From contig CAYVIN010000004.1 of the NCBI GenBank assembly GCA_964451375.1, positions 1-64,000 on the forward strand: 64,000 bases of DNA, written 5' to 3'. The notes beneath the pieces were generated by a model, which saw only the letters and a program-made list of their open reading frames with translations, was not told the origin of the DNA and made no database searches. This document shows, in pieces, positions 26,891-35,995 of this stretch. The position numbers and the translations under genes are program-made. Source of the DNA: JAGXQV01 sp964451375 (GTDB lineage Bacteria; Pseudomonadota; Gammaproteobacteria; Burkholderiales; Sulfuricellaceae). The stretch's first letter is position 1; every line of letters begins with the position of its first letter.

Positions 26891-29409
26891 GTATCGTTGC
26901 CGCCGCACGCGCCGAAGTTTTGAAAAAGCTCATCGCCATCGGCGAGCAAGGCGATGCGCCGGCCTTGCGCACCCTTCTTGCGGGAGGTGGGCTGCCCGCG
27001 CTGGCTAACGACGTTACCCCGGCGGAATGGATACAGGATGCGCTGGAAAGCTCCGCCACCTATTACGCTCACGCCCGTCCCATAGCAGCCCTGCTCGCGC
27101 CGCTGGTGAAGGAACTCGCCACCCGGCAGAGCGACGCCAGGCGCTGGGCATCCTACGCCGCCAACCTTTGCCAACTCGCCGCCTGGCTGCCTCTCGACGA
27201 TGCCCTGTTTGCCGCGCTGCTGGCTTATGAGCAGGCCCAGCCGACCCATCTGCCGGAAACCGATTACCCGCTGTTTTTCCAACTGCGCCGCGCGCTCGCA
27301 GAACAACAGCCGGATACCCGCTTGTCCGGGCGCTGGCTGGGTGTCCTGCAAGATCATGCCGCCGCCTGGACACCCGCGCGCCGCACTGACCTAATGGAAA
27401 GCTTCCGCGCGCTGATCTGCCCGCTGGATTTCGACGCCGACCTCAAAGGCGCGCTGGACAGCATATCTACCGGCTTGTGCGCCCTTCACGACGCCGTGGC
27501 CGTTCAGCCGGAGAGTGCGGCCCTGCTGCAACTGGCGTTCCGCAAGCTGGACACCGCCCACCCGCTCGACCCCAATACCTGGGCGGCTTATCTTGCGCCT
27601 TACCTCAATGCCTGGCCCTCCGCGCTGCTGGGCGCGGCAATCCAGTACTGGCCGCCCCTCGCCGATGCCTGCGGCAATCCGCTCGCCACGCTGCCCGCCG
27701 ACCTCGCCGCGCTGGTCAGCGCAATGACCCCGGCGCAACAGGAACGCCTGCGCGATCTGGTCAACCGCGACGCCGAAGCAGAAGGCCGCGCCTTCCTCAT
27801 CAAGGAACTGCTGTTTGCCCCGCCCAAGGTTCCCGACCTCGCCCCGCAAGCGGTGCGTACCGCCCTCGCCCGCCTGGCCGACCATCTGTGGCCCGCCGAA
27901 CGGAAATCCGCGCCCACGCAGCCCCAGCTCGAAGACGAGGAAGCCGACGACACCCCGCAGCCTCACGCTCGCCCGGCGAAAACCCGGCCACCCGTACATC
28001 GCCAAAAACTGCTGGAAAACATCAACCGCACTCTGGGCGAAATCGAAAAACGCCTGGAGTCGGGTGACGAAGCCACCGCGCGGCGTTACCTCGAAGAATT
28101 ACTCACCCAACAGCGCGATTCGCGACTTGCCGATCAATACATCCACACCGCCAAAACCCTCGCCAAAGCCGCAGCCATCGCGCAACGTTTTGACCGGCTG
28201 GAATGGGCGGAAACGCTGCTGCGCGACGCCTGCCGGGAAAATCACGACGATGTAGTTTCCGCCTGTGGTCTGGCCGACGTGCTCAAGGCGCGTGGCGACC
28301 TCGACGGGGCGGAAACACAATACCGGCAAAACGTCGCGCGCTGGCCGAACAACGAGGTTTCCGCCTGCGGTCTGGCCGAGGTGCTCAAGGCGCGCGGCGA
28401 CCTCGATGGCGCGGAAGCGCAGTACCGGCAAAACGTCGCGCGCTGGCCGAACGACGAGGTTTCCGCAAACGGTCTGGCCGACGTGCTCAAAGCCCTTGGC
28501 GATCTCGACGGGGCGGAAACACAGTACCGGCAAAACGTCGCGCGCTGGCCGAACAACGAGGTTTCCGCCTGTGGTCTGGCCGACGTGCTCAAGGCGCGTG
28601 GCGACCTCGACGGGGCGGAAACGCAGTACCGGCAAAACGTCGCGCGCTGGCCGAACAACGAGGTTTCCGCCTGTGGTCTGGCCGACGTGCTCAAGGCGCG
28701 TGGCGACCTCGACGGGGCGGAAACACAATACCGGCAAAACGTCGCGCGCTGGCCGAACGACGTGGTTTCCGCTTGCGGTCTGGCCGACGTGCTCAAGGCG
28801 CGTGGCAACCTCGACGGAGCGGAGGCGCAGTACCGGCAAAACGTCGCGCGCTGGCCGAACGACCGGGTGGCAGTGCATGGGCTTGCCAACGTGCTGCGCA
28901 AGAAAAAGCGCCATGATGAGGCATTGGCGCTATTGCCAGCACCGAAAACCACGACCCTGCTTGCTCAGGACGCCTACGATCTCCACTTGCGCGCGATGAT
29001 CCTATGGGAGCAGCGTAAATTGCTGGAAGCACGGGAGGCATTGGAGTTGGGAGTGCGTTTTGCGGTGGGAACTTATGTTCGCCAGTTCCAAAGCAGTCTG
29101 GCCTTGCTGGATCTGCGTAGCGGTGATCTGACCAAGGCAGAAGCACGCTTGGCTGAATTGCCGGATAACGTGGTGTATCTCGACCTGGTGCGCCTCGACG
29201 TGGCGGCGGCGCAAGCGCAGCGCAAGGCTGCCGAGTTGAGTGACGCGCTGATAACACGGCTGACCCATATGAACAGCGGGGAACGGCTGGTTTTCGACCT
29301 GCTCCGTAAGGACTACGCCATCACCGCCGTCGGCGTGGGCCGCCAGCCTACCGAAGCGGAACGCGACGAGTTGTTCGACGCCGAAATCGACATGTTGCTG
29401 GCCGCCTGA
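26887..29409 (+). CDS. TPR protein with near-identical repeats
   Basis: An 840-residue protein starting at the ATG of the ATGA overlap. Residues 1 to about 340 are helical with no assigned family. An acidic/proline linker (about 335-375) leads to a helical segment and then six consecutive 34-residue TPR-like units (about 461-664) of the form GLADVLKARGDLDGAETQYR plus QNVARWPN. A degenerate seventh unit and further helices complete it. No signal peptide. A cytoplasmic scaffold role is inferred. It ends 1 bp before ybeY, so all three genes probably share a transcript. Confidence 0.85.
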   Translation: MSIVAAARAEVLKKLIAIGEQGDAPALRTLLAGGGLPALANDVTPAEWIQDALESSATYYAHARPIAALLAPLVKELATRQSDARRWASYAANLCQLAAWLPLDDALFAALLAYEQAQPTHLPETDYPLFFQLRRALAEQQPDTRLSGRWLGVLQDHAAAWTPARRTDLMESFRALICPLDFDADLKGALDSISTGLCALHDAVAVQPESAALLQLAFRKLDTAHPLDPNTWAAYLAPYLNAWPSALLGAAIQYWPPLADACGNPLATLPADLAALVSAMTPAQQERLRDLVNRDAEAEGRAFLIKELLFAPPKVPDLAPQAVRTALARLADHLWPAERKSAPTQPQLEDEEADDTPQPHARPAKTRPPVHRQKLLENINRTLGEIEKRLESGDEATARRYLEELLTQQRDSRLADQYIHTAKTLAKAAAIAQRFDRLEWAETLLRDACRENHDDVVSACGLADVLKARGDLDGAETQYRQNVARWPNNEVSACGLAEVLKARGDLDGAEAQYRQNVARWPNDEVSANGLADVLKALGDLDGAETQYRQNVARWPNNEVSACGLADVLKARGDLDGAETQYRQNVARWPNNEVSACGLADVLKARGDLDGAETQYRQNVARWPNDVVSACGLADVLKARGNLDGAEAQYRQNVARWPNDRVAVHGLANVLRKKKRHDEALALLPAPKTTTLLAQDAYDLHLRAMILWEQRKLLEAREALELGVRFAVGTYVRQFQSSLALLDLRSGDLTKAEARLAELPDNVVYLDLVRLDVAAAQAQRKAAELSDALITRLTHMNSGERLVFDLLRKDYAITAVGVGRQPTEAERDELFDAEIDMLLAA
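28267..28878 (+). repeat. six tandem 102-bp repeats inside the TPR gene
   Basis: The 9-mer GGTCTGGCC recurs at 28,267, 28,369, 28,471, 28,573, 28,675 and 28,777, marking a 102-bp period that preserves the reading frame. Copies differ by a handful of bases, so homogenisation or recent expansion is likely. Copy number may vary between strains. Confidence 0.95.
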
Positions 29410-29410
29410 C

Positions 29411-29869
29411 ATGCCCGCCAAACTCTCCCTCTCCGTCCAATACGCTGTCGAGTCCAACACTCTCCCCACCCGCCCGCAATTCCGCCGCTGGGCGAAAGCC
29501 GCGCTGGAAGGCGACGCGGAGATGACCATCCGTCTGGTGGACGAAGACGAGGGCCGTGAACTCAACCGCGCTTACCGGGGCAAGGATTACCCGACCAACG
29601 TGCTGACTTTCGTTTACGACGATCTGCCTTATACGGCGGGTGATATCGTGATCTGCCCGGCGGTGGTGGCGCGTGAGGCCGACGAGCAGGGCAAGACACT
29701 GGAGGCGCATTATGCGCATCTGACTGTGCATGGGGTGCTGCATTTGCAGGGCTACGACCACGAGGTGGACGACGAGGCGGAAGAAATGGAGGCGCGCGAA
29801 CGTCAAATCGTCACAAAACTCGGGTATCCTGACCCGTACCGGGTGAACGGCGGGGGGGAATCGGTATAA
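29411..29869 (+). CDS. ybeY: endoribonuclease YbeY
   Basis: A metal-dependent RNase needed for 16S rRNA maturation and ribosome quality control. 152 residues; the zinc site HGVLHLQGYDH holds the three conserved histidines. DYPTNVLTFVYDD is the other family hallmark. It begins 1 bp after the TPR gene. Confidence 0.96.
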   Translation: MPAKLSLSVQYAVESNTLPTRPQFRRWAKAALEGDAEMTIRLVDEDEGRELNRAYRGKDYPTNVLTFVYDDLPYTAGDIVICPAVVAREADEQGKTLEAHYAHLTVHGVLHLQGYDHEVDDEAEEMEARERQIVTKLGYPDPYRVNGGGESV

Positions 29870-29914
29870 TCCCTGTCACGTTTTGCCCATTCCTTATTAC
29901 CCATCACCGAATTT

Positions 29915-30757
29915 ATGGAAGCATCCGACAAATCCACCTGGCTGGAACGCCTGAGTAATTTCCTGCTGCGCGAACCGGAAGACCGCGAGCAATTGATCAC
30001 GCTGTTGCATTCGGCTTTTGAGCGCAATCTGATGGACGGCGACGCCCTGTCGATGATCGAAGGGGTGTTGCAGGTTTCCGAGATGCAGGTGCGCGACATC
30101 ATGATCCCGCGCGCCCAGATGGATGTGATCGACATCGCCGAAACGCCGGAAACATTCATTCCCTTCGTCATCGAAACCGCCCACTCGCGTTTTCCCGTGG
30201 TAGACAAGGAAAAAGACGATGTGCTGGGCATTTTGCTTGCCAAGGATTTGCTGCGTTACTACGCGGGAGAGGAATTCGATGTGCGCGACATGTTGCGCCC
30301 AGCCATTTTTATCCCCGAGGCGAAGCGTCTTAACGTGTTGCTCAAGGAGTTCCGCGTCAGTCGCAACCACATCGCCATCGTCGTTGACGAATACGGCGGG
30401 GTGGCGGGGCTGGTGACGATTGAAGACGTGCTGGAGCAGATCGTCGGGGAAATCGAGGACGAATACGATTACGACGAGGACGAGGACAACATCTTCACCG
30501 ATGCGCAGGGGCGCTACCGCGTCAAGGCGCATACCGAGATCGACGATTTTAATCAGACCTTGGGAACGGTGTTCGGCGACGAGAATTACGATACGGTGGG
30601 CGGGTTGGTCATCCACGCGCTGGGCCGGTTGCCCAAGCGCGGCGAGCAGATAGTCGTGGCCGACCTGAAATTTACCGTGTTGCGCGCCGACAGCCGGCGT
30701 CTGCATAGTTTATTGGTCGAGCGGATCGGCGCGGACGGCGACAAATCCCCTGCCTGA
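29915..30757 (+). CDS. corC: CorC/HlyC-family CBS-domain protein
   Basis: A 280-residue cytoplasmic protein with a pair of CBS domains (about residues 65-190, VRDIMIPRAQMDVIDI and VDEYGGVAGLVTIEDVLEQI) and a C-terminal transporter-associated CorC_HlyC domain. It is linked to Mg/Co efflux in enterobacteria. The usual downstream neighbour lnt is not here; unknown small genes follow instead. Confidence 0.93.
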   Translation: MEASDKSTWLERLSNFLLREPEDREQLITLLHSAFERNLMDGDALSMIEGVLQVSEMQVRDIMIPRAQMDVIDIAETPETFIPFVIETAHSRFPVVDKEKDDVLGILLAKDLLRYYAGEEFDVRDMLRPAIFIPEAKRLNVLLKEFRVSRNHIAIVVDEYGGVAGLVTIEDVLEQIVGEIEDEYDYDEDEDNIFTDAQGRYRVKAHTEIDDFNQTLGTVFGDENYDTVGGLVIHALGRLPKRGEQIVVADLKFTVLRADSRRLHSLLVERIGADGDKSPA

Positions 30758-30864
30758 CATCTTTAAAGACGGCGTCATTTTGCTATACTAGAGGCCGTTA
30801 AGCTGCCTGGTGAAAAATGGGTTCCGGCAGCGTCGAATTTCCAGTTTTCCGGGAGTAAGCAAAC

Positions 30865-31089
30865 ATGATCGGTTCCGTTTCCACCAATGCCAACACCACC
30901 CAGATGATCCAGCTAAATCAACTGGATCGCCAACTGACCGGAATGGTTTCCCAGCGTTCCGAACAAACCCGCGCCAAGTCGGCGGCTACGGTTGAAAACA
31001 TCATCAACAACACCATTCAAAGCCGTCAGCAAGCCATTCAGGTTTCCGCCCAAAGTCTCAAGGGCAGCCGTATCGACACCTACGCCTGA
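30865..31089 (+). CDS. small hypothetical helical protein A
   Basis: A 74-residue, Gln/Ser/Thr/Asn-rich, cysteine-free protein predicted mostly helical (QLDRQLTGMVSQRSEQTRAK). A GGGAG Shine-Dalgarno lies 11 nt upstream. The leader contains a TATACT -10-like box (30,784-30,789) and a GCTGCC/GGCAGC hairpin (30,802-30,831). It is followed by a similar-sized gene and one terminator, suggesting a two-gene unit. Family not recognised. Confidence 0.7.
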   Translation: MIGSVSTNANTTQMIQLNQLDRQLTGMVSQRSEQTRAKSAATVENIINNTIQSRQQAIQVSAQSLKGSRIDTYA

Positions 31090-31112
31090 TTGGTAGGCGA
31101 GGGGATAAAGCG

Positions 31113-31373
31113 ATGGCGGCATCTATCGGAACCATCGGGGCGGCGCGTAGTGGAATGTCTGGCGCACCCACGCAGCAGGAGCGGATTGCCAACGCCAACC
31201 GCCTCCTTAACGAACAATCCTTGCGGTTTTCCCGCCAAAGTCAGGAACACGTTGATGAGGCGCTCAATACCATGATGAACACCCAGGTGCAGCTTACGGA
31301 AAAGAAGGTTGGGGTGGGACAGGTTCTGCTCACGACCCGCGCCATCGGCAGCATCATCAATACTACCGCCTGA
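31113..31373 (+). CDS. small hypothetical helical protein B
   Basis: An 86-residue, cysteine-free helical protein (NANRLLNEQSLRFSRQSQEH) with a small hydrophobic C-terminal segment (VGVGQVLLTTRAIGSIINTT). GAGGGGA provides a good Shine-Dalgarno. It lies 23 bp after gene A and 32 bp before a strong terminator. Composition resembles flagellin- or phasin-like helical proteins, but no assignment is justified. Confidence 0.72.
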   Translation: MAASIGTIGAARSGMSGAPTQQERIANANRLLNEQSLRFSRQSQEHVDEALNTMMNTQVQLTEKKVGVGQVLLTTRAIGSIINTTA

Positions 31374-31405
31374 ACGCAGTTGCTTTCGTTTTAACCCGCC
31401 TGACC

Positions 31406-31433
31406 AACGCCCCGCTTGCCGGGGCGTTTTTTT
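31406..31433 (+). terminator. terminator after the small-gene pair
   Basis: ACGCCCCG, a CTTGC loop, CGGGGCGT and seven Ts. It separates the plus-strand run from the convergent tpx gene. Confidence 0.88.
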
Positions 31434-31444
31434 GTTCAGCGGGA

Positions 31445-31951
31445 TCAGATATTCATCAGCGCCGCCATTGCCGCAGCGTAATCGGGTTCAGCCGTGATCT
31501 CCGGCACAAGTTGCGAATACACCACTTTATCGTCCTGATCCAGAACGATCACCGCGCGGGCGCATAGGCCGGCGAGCGGATAACTCTTGATGAGCACCCC
31601 GTAGTCCTTGAGGAAATCGCGGCCCCGCAGCGTGGAGAGCATGACCACGTTGTCCAAACCTTCCGCGCCGCAAAAACGCGCCTGAGCAAACGGCAGGTCG
31701 GCGGAAATTACCAGAACCACGGCGTCCTTGACGATGCTGGCTTCTTCGTTGAAGCGGCGGGTGGATGCGGCGCACACCGGGGTGTCGATACTCGGCACGA
31801 TGGACAGGACTTTTTTCTTACCCCGGAAATTGCCCAGGGAAAGATCGTTCAGGCCTTTATCGACCAGCATGAAGCTGCGGGCCTGATCGCCGGGTTGGGG
31901 AAAATCGCCGATAACTTCCTGCGGCGCGCCTTCGAGAGTGACGATAGACAT
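31445..31951 (-). CDS. tpx: thiol peroxidase
   Basis: A 168-residue atypical 2-Cys peroxiredoxin that reduces peroxides with thioredoxin. The peroxidatic Cys is in VPSIDTPVCAASTRRFNEEA, and the resolving Cys in ARFCGAEGLDNV. The start at 31,951 follows AGGA and gives the normal MSIVTLEG N terminus. The open frame extends to 32,422 only by chance. Confidence 0.96.
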   Translation of the reverse strand: MSIVTLEGAPQEVIGDFPQPGDQARSFMLVDKGLNDLSLGNFRGKKKVLSIVPSIDTPVCAASTRRFNEEASIVKDAVVLVISADLPFAQARFCGAEGLDNVVMLSTLRGRDFLKDYGVLIKSYPLAGLCARAVIVLDQDDKVVYSQLVPEITAEPDYAAAMAALMNI

Positions 31952-32079
31952 GATTTTATCCTTTTGAGGGTTACCTGACGCCGGGACGCGCTCACAGTGG
32001 CTCGCGCGTAACACGCAAACAGCGCGCCCTAGCCTTTTCAGTATGCCTTGCGCCTTTGCCCCATGCAAGGCGGAGCGGC

Positions 32080-32463
32080 TTATTCGGCGACGGCGATTTT
32101 TTCGTATGCCGCAGCGTCGAGGAGCGCGTCGAAATCGGCGGGATTGGCCGGGGCAAGACGGAATATCCATGCCCCGTAGGGGTCTTGATTGACAGTTTCC
32201 GGCGCGTTTGCCAGGACATCGTTGACCGCCGTCACTGCGCCGCTCATCGGTGCGTAAACGTCGGAAGCGGCTTTTACCGACTCCACGACGCCGCAGGCTT
32301 CGCCGCCCGCTACCTGGCGTCCGATTTCCGGCGCGCCGACGTAAACCATGTCGCCCAGTTGTTCCTGGCCGAATTCGGTGATGCCGCAGGATATTGAACC
32401 GTCGGTTTCCAGTTTGGCCCATTCGTGGGTGGCGGTGTATTTGAGATTGCTGGGTAAATTCAT
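32080..32463 (-). CDS. gcvH: glycine cleavage system H protein
   Basis: The lipoyl carrier of glycine cleavage. 127 residues with the lipoylated lysine in ESVKAASD. It begins 5 bp after the DUF3426 gene ends. No gcvT or gcvP is in the window, so the other subunits must be encoded elsewhere or this carrier has a lipoate-relay role. Confidence 0.94.
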   Translation of the reverse strand: MNLPSNLKYTATHEWAKLETDGSISCGITEFGQEQLGDMVYVGAPEIGRQVAGGEACGVVESVKAASDVYAPMSGAVTAVNDVLANAPETVNQDPYGAWIFRLAPANPADFDALLDAAAYEKIAVAE

Positions 32464-32468
32464 TTTGA

Positions 32469-33737
32469 TTAACTCGTGGTTGCGGAATAAAACAGGTAAA
32501 CCCGGTAGCCCGCCGCCTGCAATTCGCCGAGATCGAGGTGAAGTTTCACGTCGATTTCCTCGTTGGCGGGCATCCCGTTGCTCAGGACAGCGCCCGGCGG
32601 CAGGTATTCCTGGGGTTGGAATATGCGCCGCGCGATCAGCTTGTCCTGGTAATCGGTAAGGGTCAATTCGAATTGCGGGTAGTGCTGCGCATAACCGGCG
32701 CGGTTGCGCAGCACGGCGTTCAGCGCTACCAATCCGGCGCGCCCCGGCTCGGCCTCCAGCGCGGAGGTTTCGATACTCAGCAGGTCGGGATTACGCGGCA
32801 GCGCAATGCGGCAGCCGGCCCATCCGCACAGCGCTTCCAGGGCGGGGCGGCTGGCCGGGCTGTAGGCGACGATATCGGTGCGAAAAAACAGGGCGCTTTG
32901 GAGGAGCAGCGCCGCCAGCAAAAACACTGCGCCGAGAGTCGTCAGCCAAGTCGGCAGCGGTTTTTTTTCGGGGGCCGGGAGTGCTTCCGGCGGCGCTTCG
33001 CTGTCGCTCTGCGGGACGACGACCGGCTCCGCAGGCGGGACGACAACGGGCGGCGGTTCGGCATGGGCCGCCAGCGCGGCAAGGGCTTCGGCGTGAAGCT
33101 GGGCGGCAAGACGGTCGAGTTCCGGGTCGGGGTCGGATGGCGCTGCATTTTCCGGCGGAGCGGGGGGATCAACAGGAACCGGCGCGGGCCGCGCAACAAC
33201 CTGAGTGACGGCGGGATACGGGGCGGGCGCCACGACCGGCGGGGCAAGCGGCGGCGCGCTGGGCGGCAGGACAAATTCTTCGATGACCAGGCTGTCGGCG
33301 AGCGGTTCTTCCACGCCAACCGGTTCTTCCACCGGCTCTAAAAACGCTTCAATTTCCGTTGGCAGATCGGATTCGGCGGGGGGCGGCTCTACCGCCATCT
33401 CGAAAACCGGCGCGCTGCTTTCCGCTACGGCGGGAACTGCCGGGGGGGAAGTTTGAAACGGCGCTTCGGCAGGTGGCGGCGTTGTTATCGGCGCTTCGAC
33501 GCGGACTGGCGGTGGCGCTTGGACAACGGCGGCAACAGGAGCAGGCGGCGGAACGGGCGGGCGCGGCTCCGGTTCCGGCGGCGGGGCTGGGCTGGGGTAA
33601 TCGAGATTCAGCGCATCATAAGCGTTAAACACCTTGGCGCAGCGCCCGCAACGCACCTGGCCGTCCTTCGCCAGCAACTGCTCGGCGGTGACGCGGAAAG
33701 TGGTTCCGCAAGCCGGGCAGGTGGTGGTATGGGCCAT
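32469..33737 (-). CDS. zinc-ribbon DUF3426 membrane protein
   Basis: A 422-residue protein: an N-terminal zinc ribbon (CPACGTTF ... CGRCAKVFNA, MJ0042 type), a very long Pro/Ala/Glu-rich linker to about residue 275, one membrane helix (LGAVFLLAALLLQSALFF) and a C-terminal DUF3426 domain. The start at 33,737 shares one base with the prmA stop (TGATG), so translation is probably coupled. Function unknown; following prmA is usual in betaproteobacteria. Confidence 0.9.
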   Translation of the reverse strand: MAHTTTCPACGTTFRVTAEQLLAKDGQVRCGRCAKVFNAYDALNLDYPSPAPPPEPEPRPPVPPPAPVAAVVQAPPPVRVEAPITTPPPAEAPFQTSPPAVPAVAESSAPVFEMAVEPPPAESDLPTEIEAFLEPVEEPVGVEEPLADSLVIEEFVLPPSAPPLAPPVVAPAPYPAVTQVVARPAPVPVDPPAPPENAAPSDPDPELDRLAAQLHAEALAALAAHAEPPPVVVPPAEPVVVPQSDSEAPPEALPAPEKKPLPTWLTTLGAVFLLAALLLQSALFFRTDIVAYSPASRPALEALCGWAGCRIALPRNPDLLSIETSALEAEPGRAGLVALNAVLRNRAGYAQHYPQFELTLTDYQDKLIARRIFQPQEYLPPGAVLSNGMPANEEIDVKLHLDLGELQAAGYRVYLFYSATTS

Positions 33738-34627
33738 CAGCGCCGGACTCCCGCCAGGCATACCCAGCCTTCGTCGGTAGCGGCGACGGTGATATCGAAA
33801 TATTGGGAGTACACCGCCAGCACGTCGTCCGCTTGCGTGGCAAGCACCCCGGAGAGCGCGATTTTCCCGCCGCTTCGGACGGATTGGGCGAGCAACGGCG
33901 CGAGCACCTTGAGCGGGTTGGTGAGGATATTGGCGACCAGCACGTCGGCCACCACTTGCGGCGCATCATTAGGCAGGAAAAATTCCGCTTGCGTAGCGTT
34001 TTGCTCGGCGTTTTGCCGGCTGGCGACGATGGCCTGTGGGTCGATATCCACCCCGATGGTTTTACCCGCCCCCAGTTTGCGCGCGGCAATCGCCAGAATG
34101 CCCGAGCCACAGCCGTAATCGAGGACGAATTCGCCGCCCTGAAGGTTGCGCTCCAGCCATTGCAGGCACAAGCGGGTAGTGGGGTGGCTGCCGGTGCCGA
34201 AGGCCAGGCCGGGGTCGAGCACCAGGTTGATGGCGTCGGCGTCCGGGGCGGTGTGCCAGGTGGGGGTGATCCACAGGCGTTCGGAAATGCGGATCGGCTC
34301 GAACTGCGACTGGGTAAGACGCACCCAGTCCTGCTCGGCGACCTGTTCCACCCGGTAGGGCGGAACCTGTTCCAGTCCGGCGGCTTCGCAAGCGGCGGCG
34401 AGTATGCCAGGGATGTCGGCATCGGCCTCGAACAGGCCGCTCACCACGTTATTGAGCCACAGGCTGTCGGTGGGCGAACCGGGTTCGCCGAAAATCGCCT
34501 GTTCATTGACGGTTTCGGCGTCGGCATCCTCGATGGCGGCGGACAGTGCGCCCAAGTCCATCAAGGCGTCGCTCAATGCGCCCGCGCTATGTTCGTCGGC
34601 CTGGATTTTGAGCGATAACCACGGCAT
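33737..34627 (-). CDS. prmA: ribosomal protein L11 methyltransferase
   Basis: An SAM-dependent methyltransferase that trimethylates L11. 296 residues; PGLAFGTGSHPTTRLCL, the SAM-binding LDYGCGSGILAI and the VANILTNPL active-site motif are all present. It starts 3 bp after accC ends. Confidence 0.96.
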   Translation of the reverse strand: MPWLSLKIQADEHSAGALSDALMDLGALSAAIEDADAETVNEQAIFGEPGSPTDSLWLNNVVSGLFEADADIPGILAAACEAAGLEQVPPYRVEQVAEQDWVRLTQSQFEPIRISERLWITPTWHTAPDADAINLVLDPGLAFGTGSHPTTRLCLQWLERNLQGGEFVLDYGCGSGILAIAARKLGAGKTIGVDIDPQAIVASRQNAEQNATQAEFFLPNDAPQVVADVLVANILTNPLKVLAPLLAQSVRSGGKIALSGVLATQADDVLAVYSQYFDITVAATDEGWVCLAGVRR

Positions 34628-34630
34628 AGG

Positions 34631-35989
34631 TCAGGAAGCGGCTTTTTTCTGCGCCGCCAGTTTTTGTTCGAGATAGTGGATGCTCGCGCCGCCCTTCAGA
34701 AACGCCTCGTCACGCAACAAATCGCCGTGCAGCGGGATGTTGGTCTTGATGCCTTCCACCACCATTTCGGAGAGCGCGGTTTTCATGCGCGCCACGGCCT
34801 GCTCGCGGGTCGCGCCGTAGGCGATCAGCTTGCCGATCATCGAGTCGTAGTATTGCGGCACCACGTAGTTCTGGTAAACGTGTGAATCGACGCGGATGCC
34901 CGGCCCGCCAGGCACGTGGAAAACCGTGATGCGCCCCGGCGACGGGACGAAAGTGTAGGGGTCTTCGGCATTGATCCGGCACTCGATGGCGTGGCCCTTG
35001 AAATGGACATCCTTCTGCTTGTAACGGAGTTTTTCGCCGTTGGCGATGCGAATTTGTTCCTGGACGATGTCCACCCCGGTAATCAACTCGGTGACGGGAT
35101 GTTCGACCTGCACCCGGGTATTCATTTCAATGAAATAAAACTCGTTGTTTTCATAGAGGAACTCGAACGTCCCCGCGCCCCGGTAGGCGATTCGCCGACA
35201 CGCAGCGGCGCAGGCCTCGCCGATTTTGTCGCGGAGTTTTTGATCAAGCAGCGGCGCAGGCGCTTCTTCGAGAATTTTCTGGTGGCGGCGTTGCATCGAG
35301 CAGTCGCGCTCGCCCAGGTATATCGCGTTGCCGTGTTCGTCGGCGAGCACCTGAATTTCGATGTGGCGCGGATTTTCCAGGTATTTTTCCATGTACACCA
35401 TGGGGTTGCCGAAAGCCGTCTGGGCTTCGGTTTTGGTCATGGCGACGGCGTTCAGCAATGCCGCTTCGGTATGCACCACGCGCATCCCGCGCCCGCCCCC
35501 GCCGCCGGCCGCCTTGATAATCACCGGATAACCGGTTTCCCGGCCCATCCGCAGCACTTCCGCGTCATCGTCCGGCAATGCCCCTTCGGAACCCGGCACA
35601 CACGGTACGCCGGACTGCTTCATGGCTTCCTTGGCGCACACCTTGTCGCCCATCAGGCGGATGGTTTCGGGACGCGGCCCGATAAACACGAAACCGCTGT
35701 TCTCCACCCGCTCGGCGAAATCGGCGTTTTCCGACAGAAAGCCGTAGCCGGGATGAATCGCCTCGGCGTCGGTGACTTCCGCCGCGCTGATGATGGCGGG
35801 AACGTGCAGGTAACTCAGATTGGACTGGGGCGGGCCGATACACACCGATTCGTCGGCGAGCTTGACGTATTTGGCCTCGCGGTCGGCCTCGGAATACACC
35901 GCAACGGTTTTGATGCCGAGTTCGCGACAGGCGCGCTGGATGCGCAGGGCAATTTCGCCGCGATTGGCGATGAGAATTTTCTCGAACAT
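34631..35989 (-). CDS. accC: acetyl-CoA carboxylase biotin carboxylase subunit
   Basis: Carboxylates the biotin on AccB using ATP and bicarbonate, the first step of fatty-acid synthesis. 452 residues with an ATP-grasp fold: GGGGRGMRVV and ERDCSMQRRHQKILEEAPA. The Shine-Dalgarno GGAGAGG lies in a hairpin just before the start. Confidence 0.97.
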   Translation of the reverse strand: MFEKILIANRGEIALRIQRACRELGIKTVAVYSEADREAKYVKLADESVCIGPPQSNLSYLHVPAIISAAEVTDAEAIHPGYGFLSENADFAERVENSGFVFIGPRPETIRLMGDKVCAKEAMKQSGVPCVPGSEGALPDDDAEVLRMGRETGYPVIIKAAGGGGGRGMRVVHTEAALLNAVAMTKTEAQTAFGNPMVYMEKYLENPRHIEIQVLADEHGNAIYLGERDCSMQRRHQKILEEAPAPLLDQKLRDKIGEACAAACRRIAYRGAGTFEFLYENNEFYFIEMNTRVQVEHPVTELITGVDIVQEQIRIANGEKLRYKQKDVHFKGHAIECRINAEDPYTFVPSPGRITVFHVPGGPGIRVDSHVYQNYVVPQYYDSMIGKLIAYGATREQAVARMKTALSEMVVEGIKTNIPLHGDLLRDEAFLKGGASIHYLEQKLAAQKKAAS

Positions 35990-35995
35990 TTATGC

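Noticed and set aside
28267..28878. CRISPR-like or satellite array
   Set aside because: The repeats are 102 bp with no spacers and stay in one reading frame that encodes TPR units.
30754..30789. CTGACA and TATACT as one sigma70 promoter
   Set aside because: The spacing is 24 bp, too long; only the -10-like box is kept as a tentative note.
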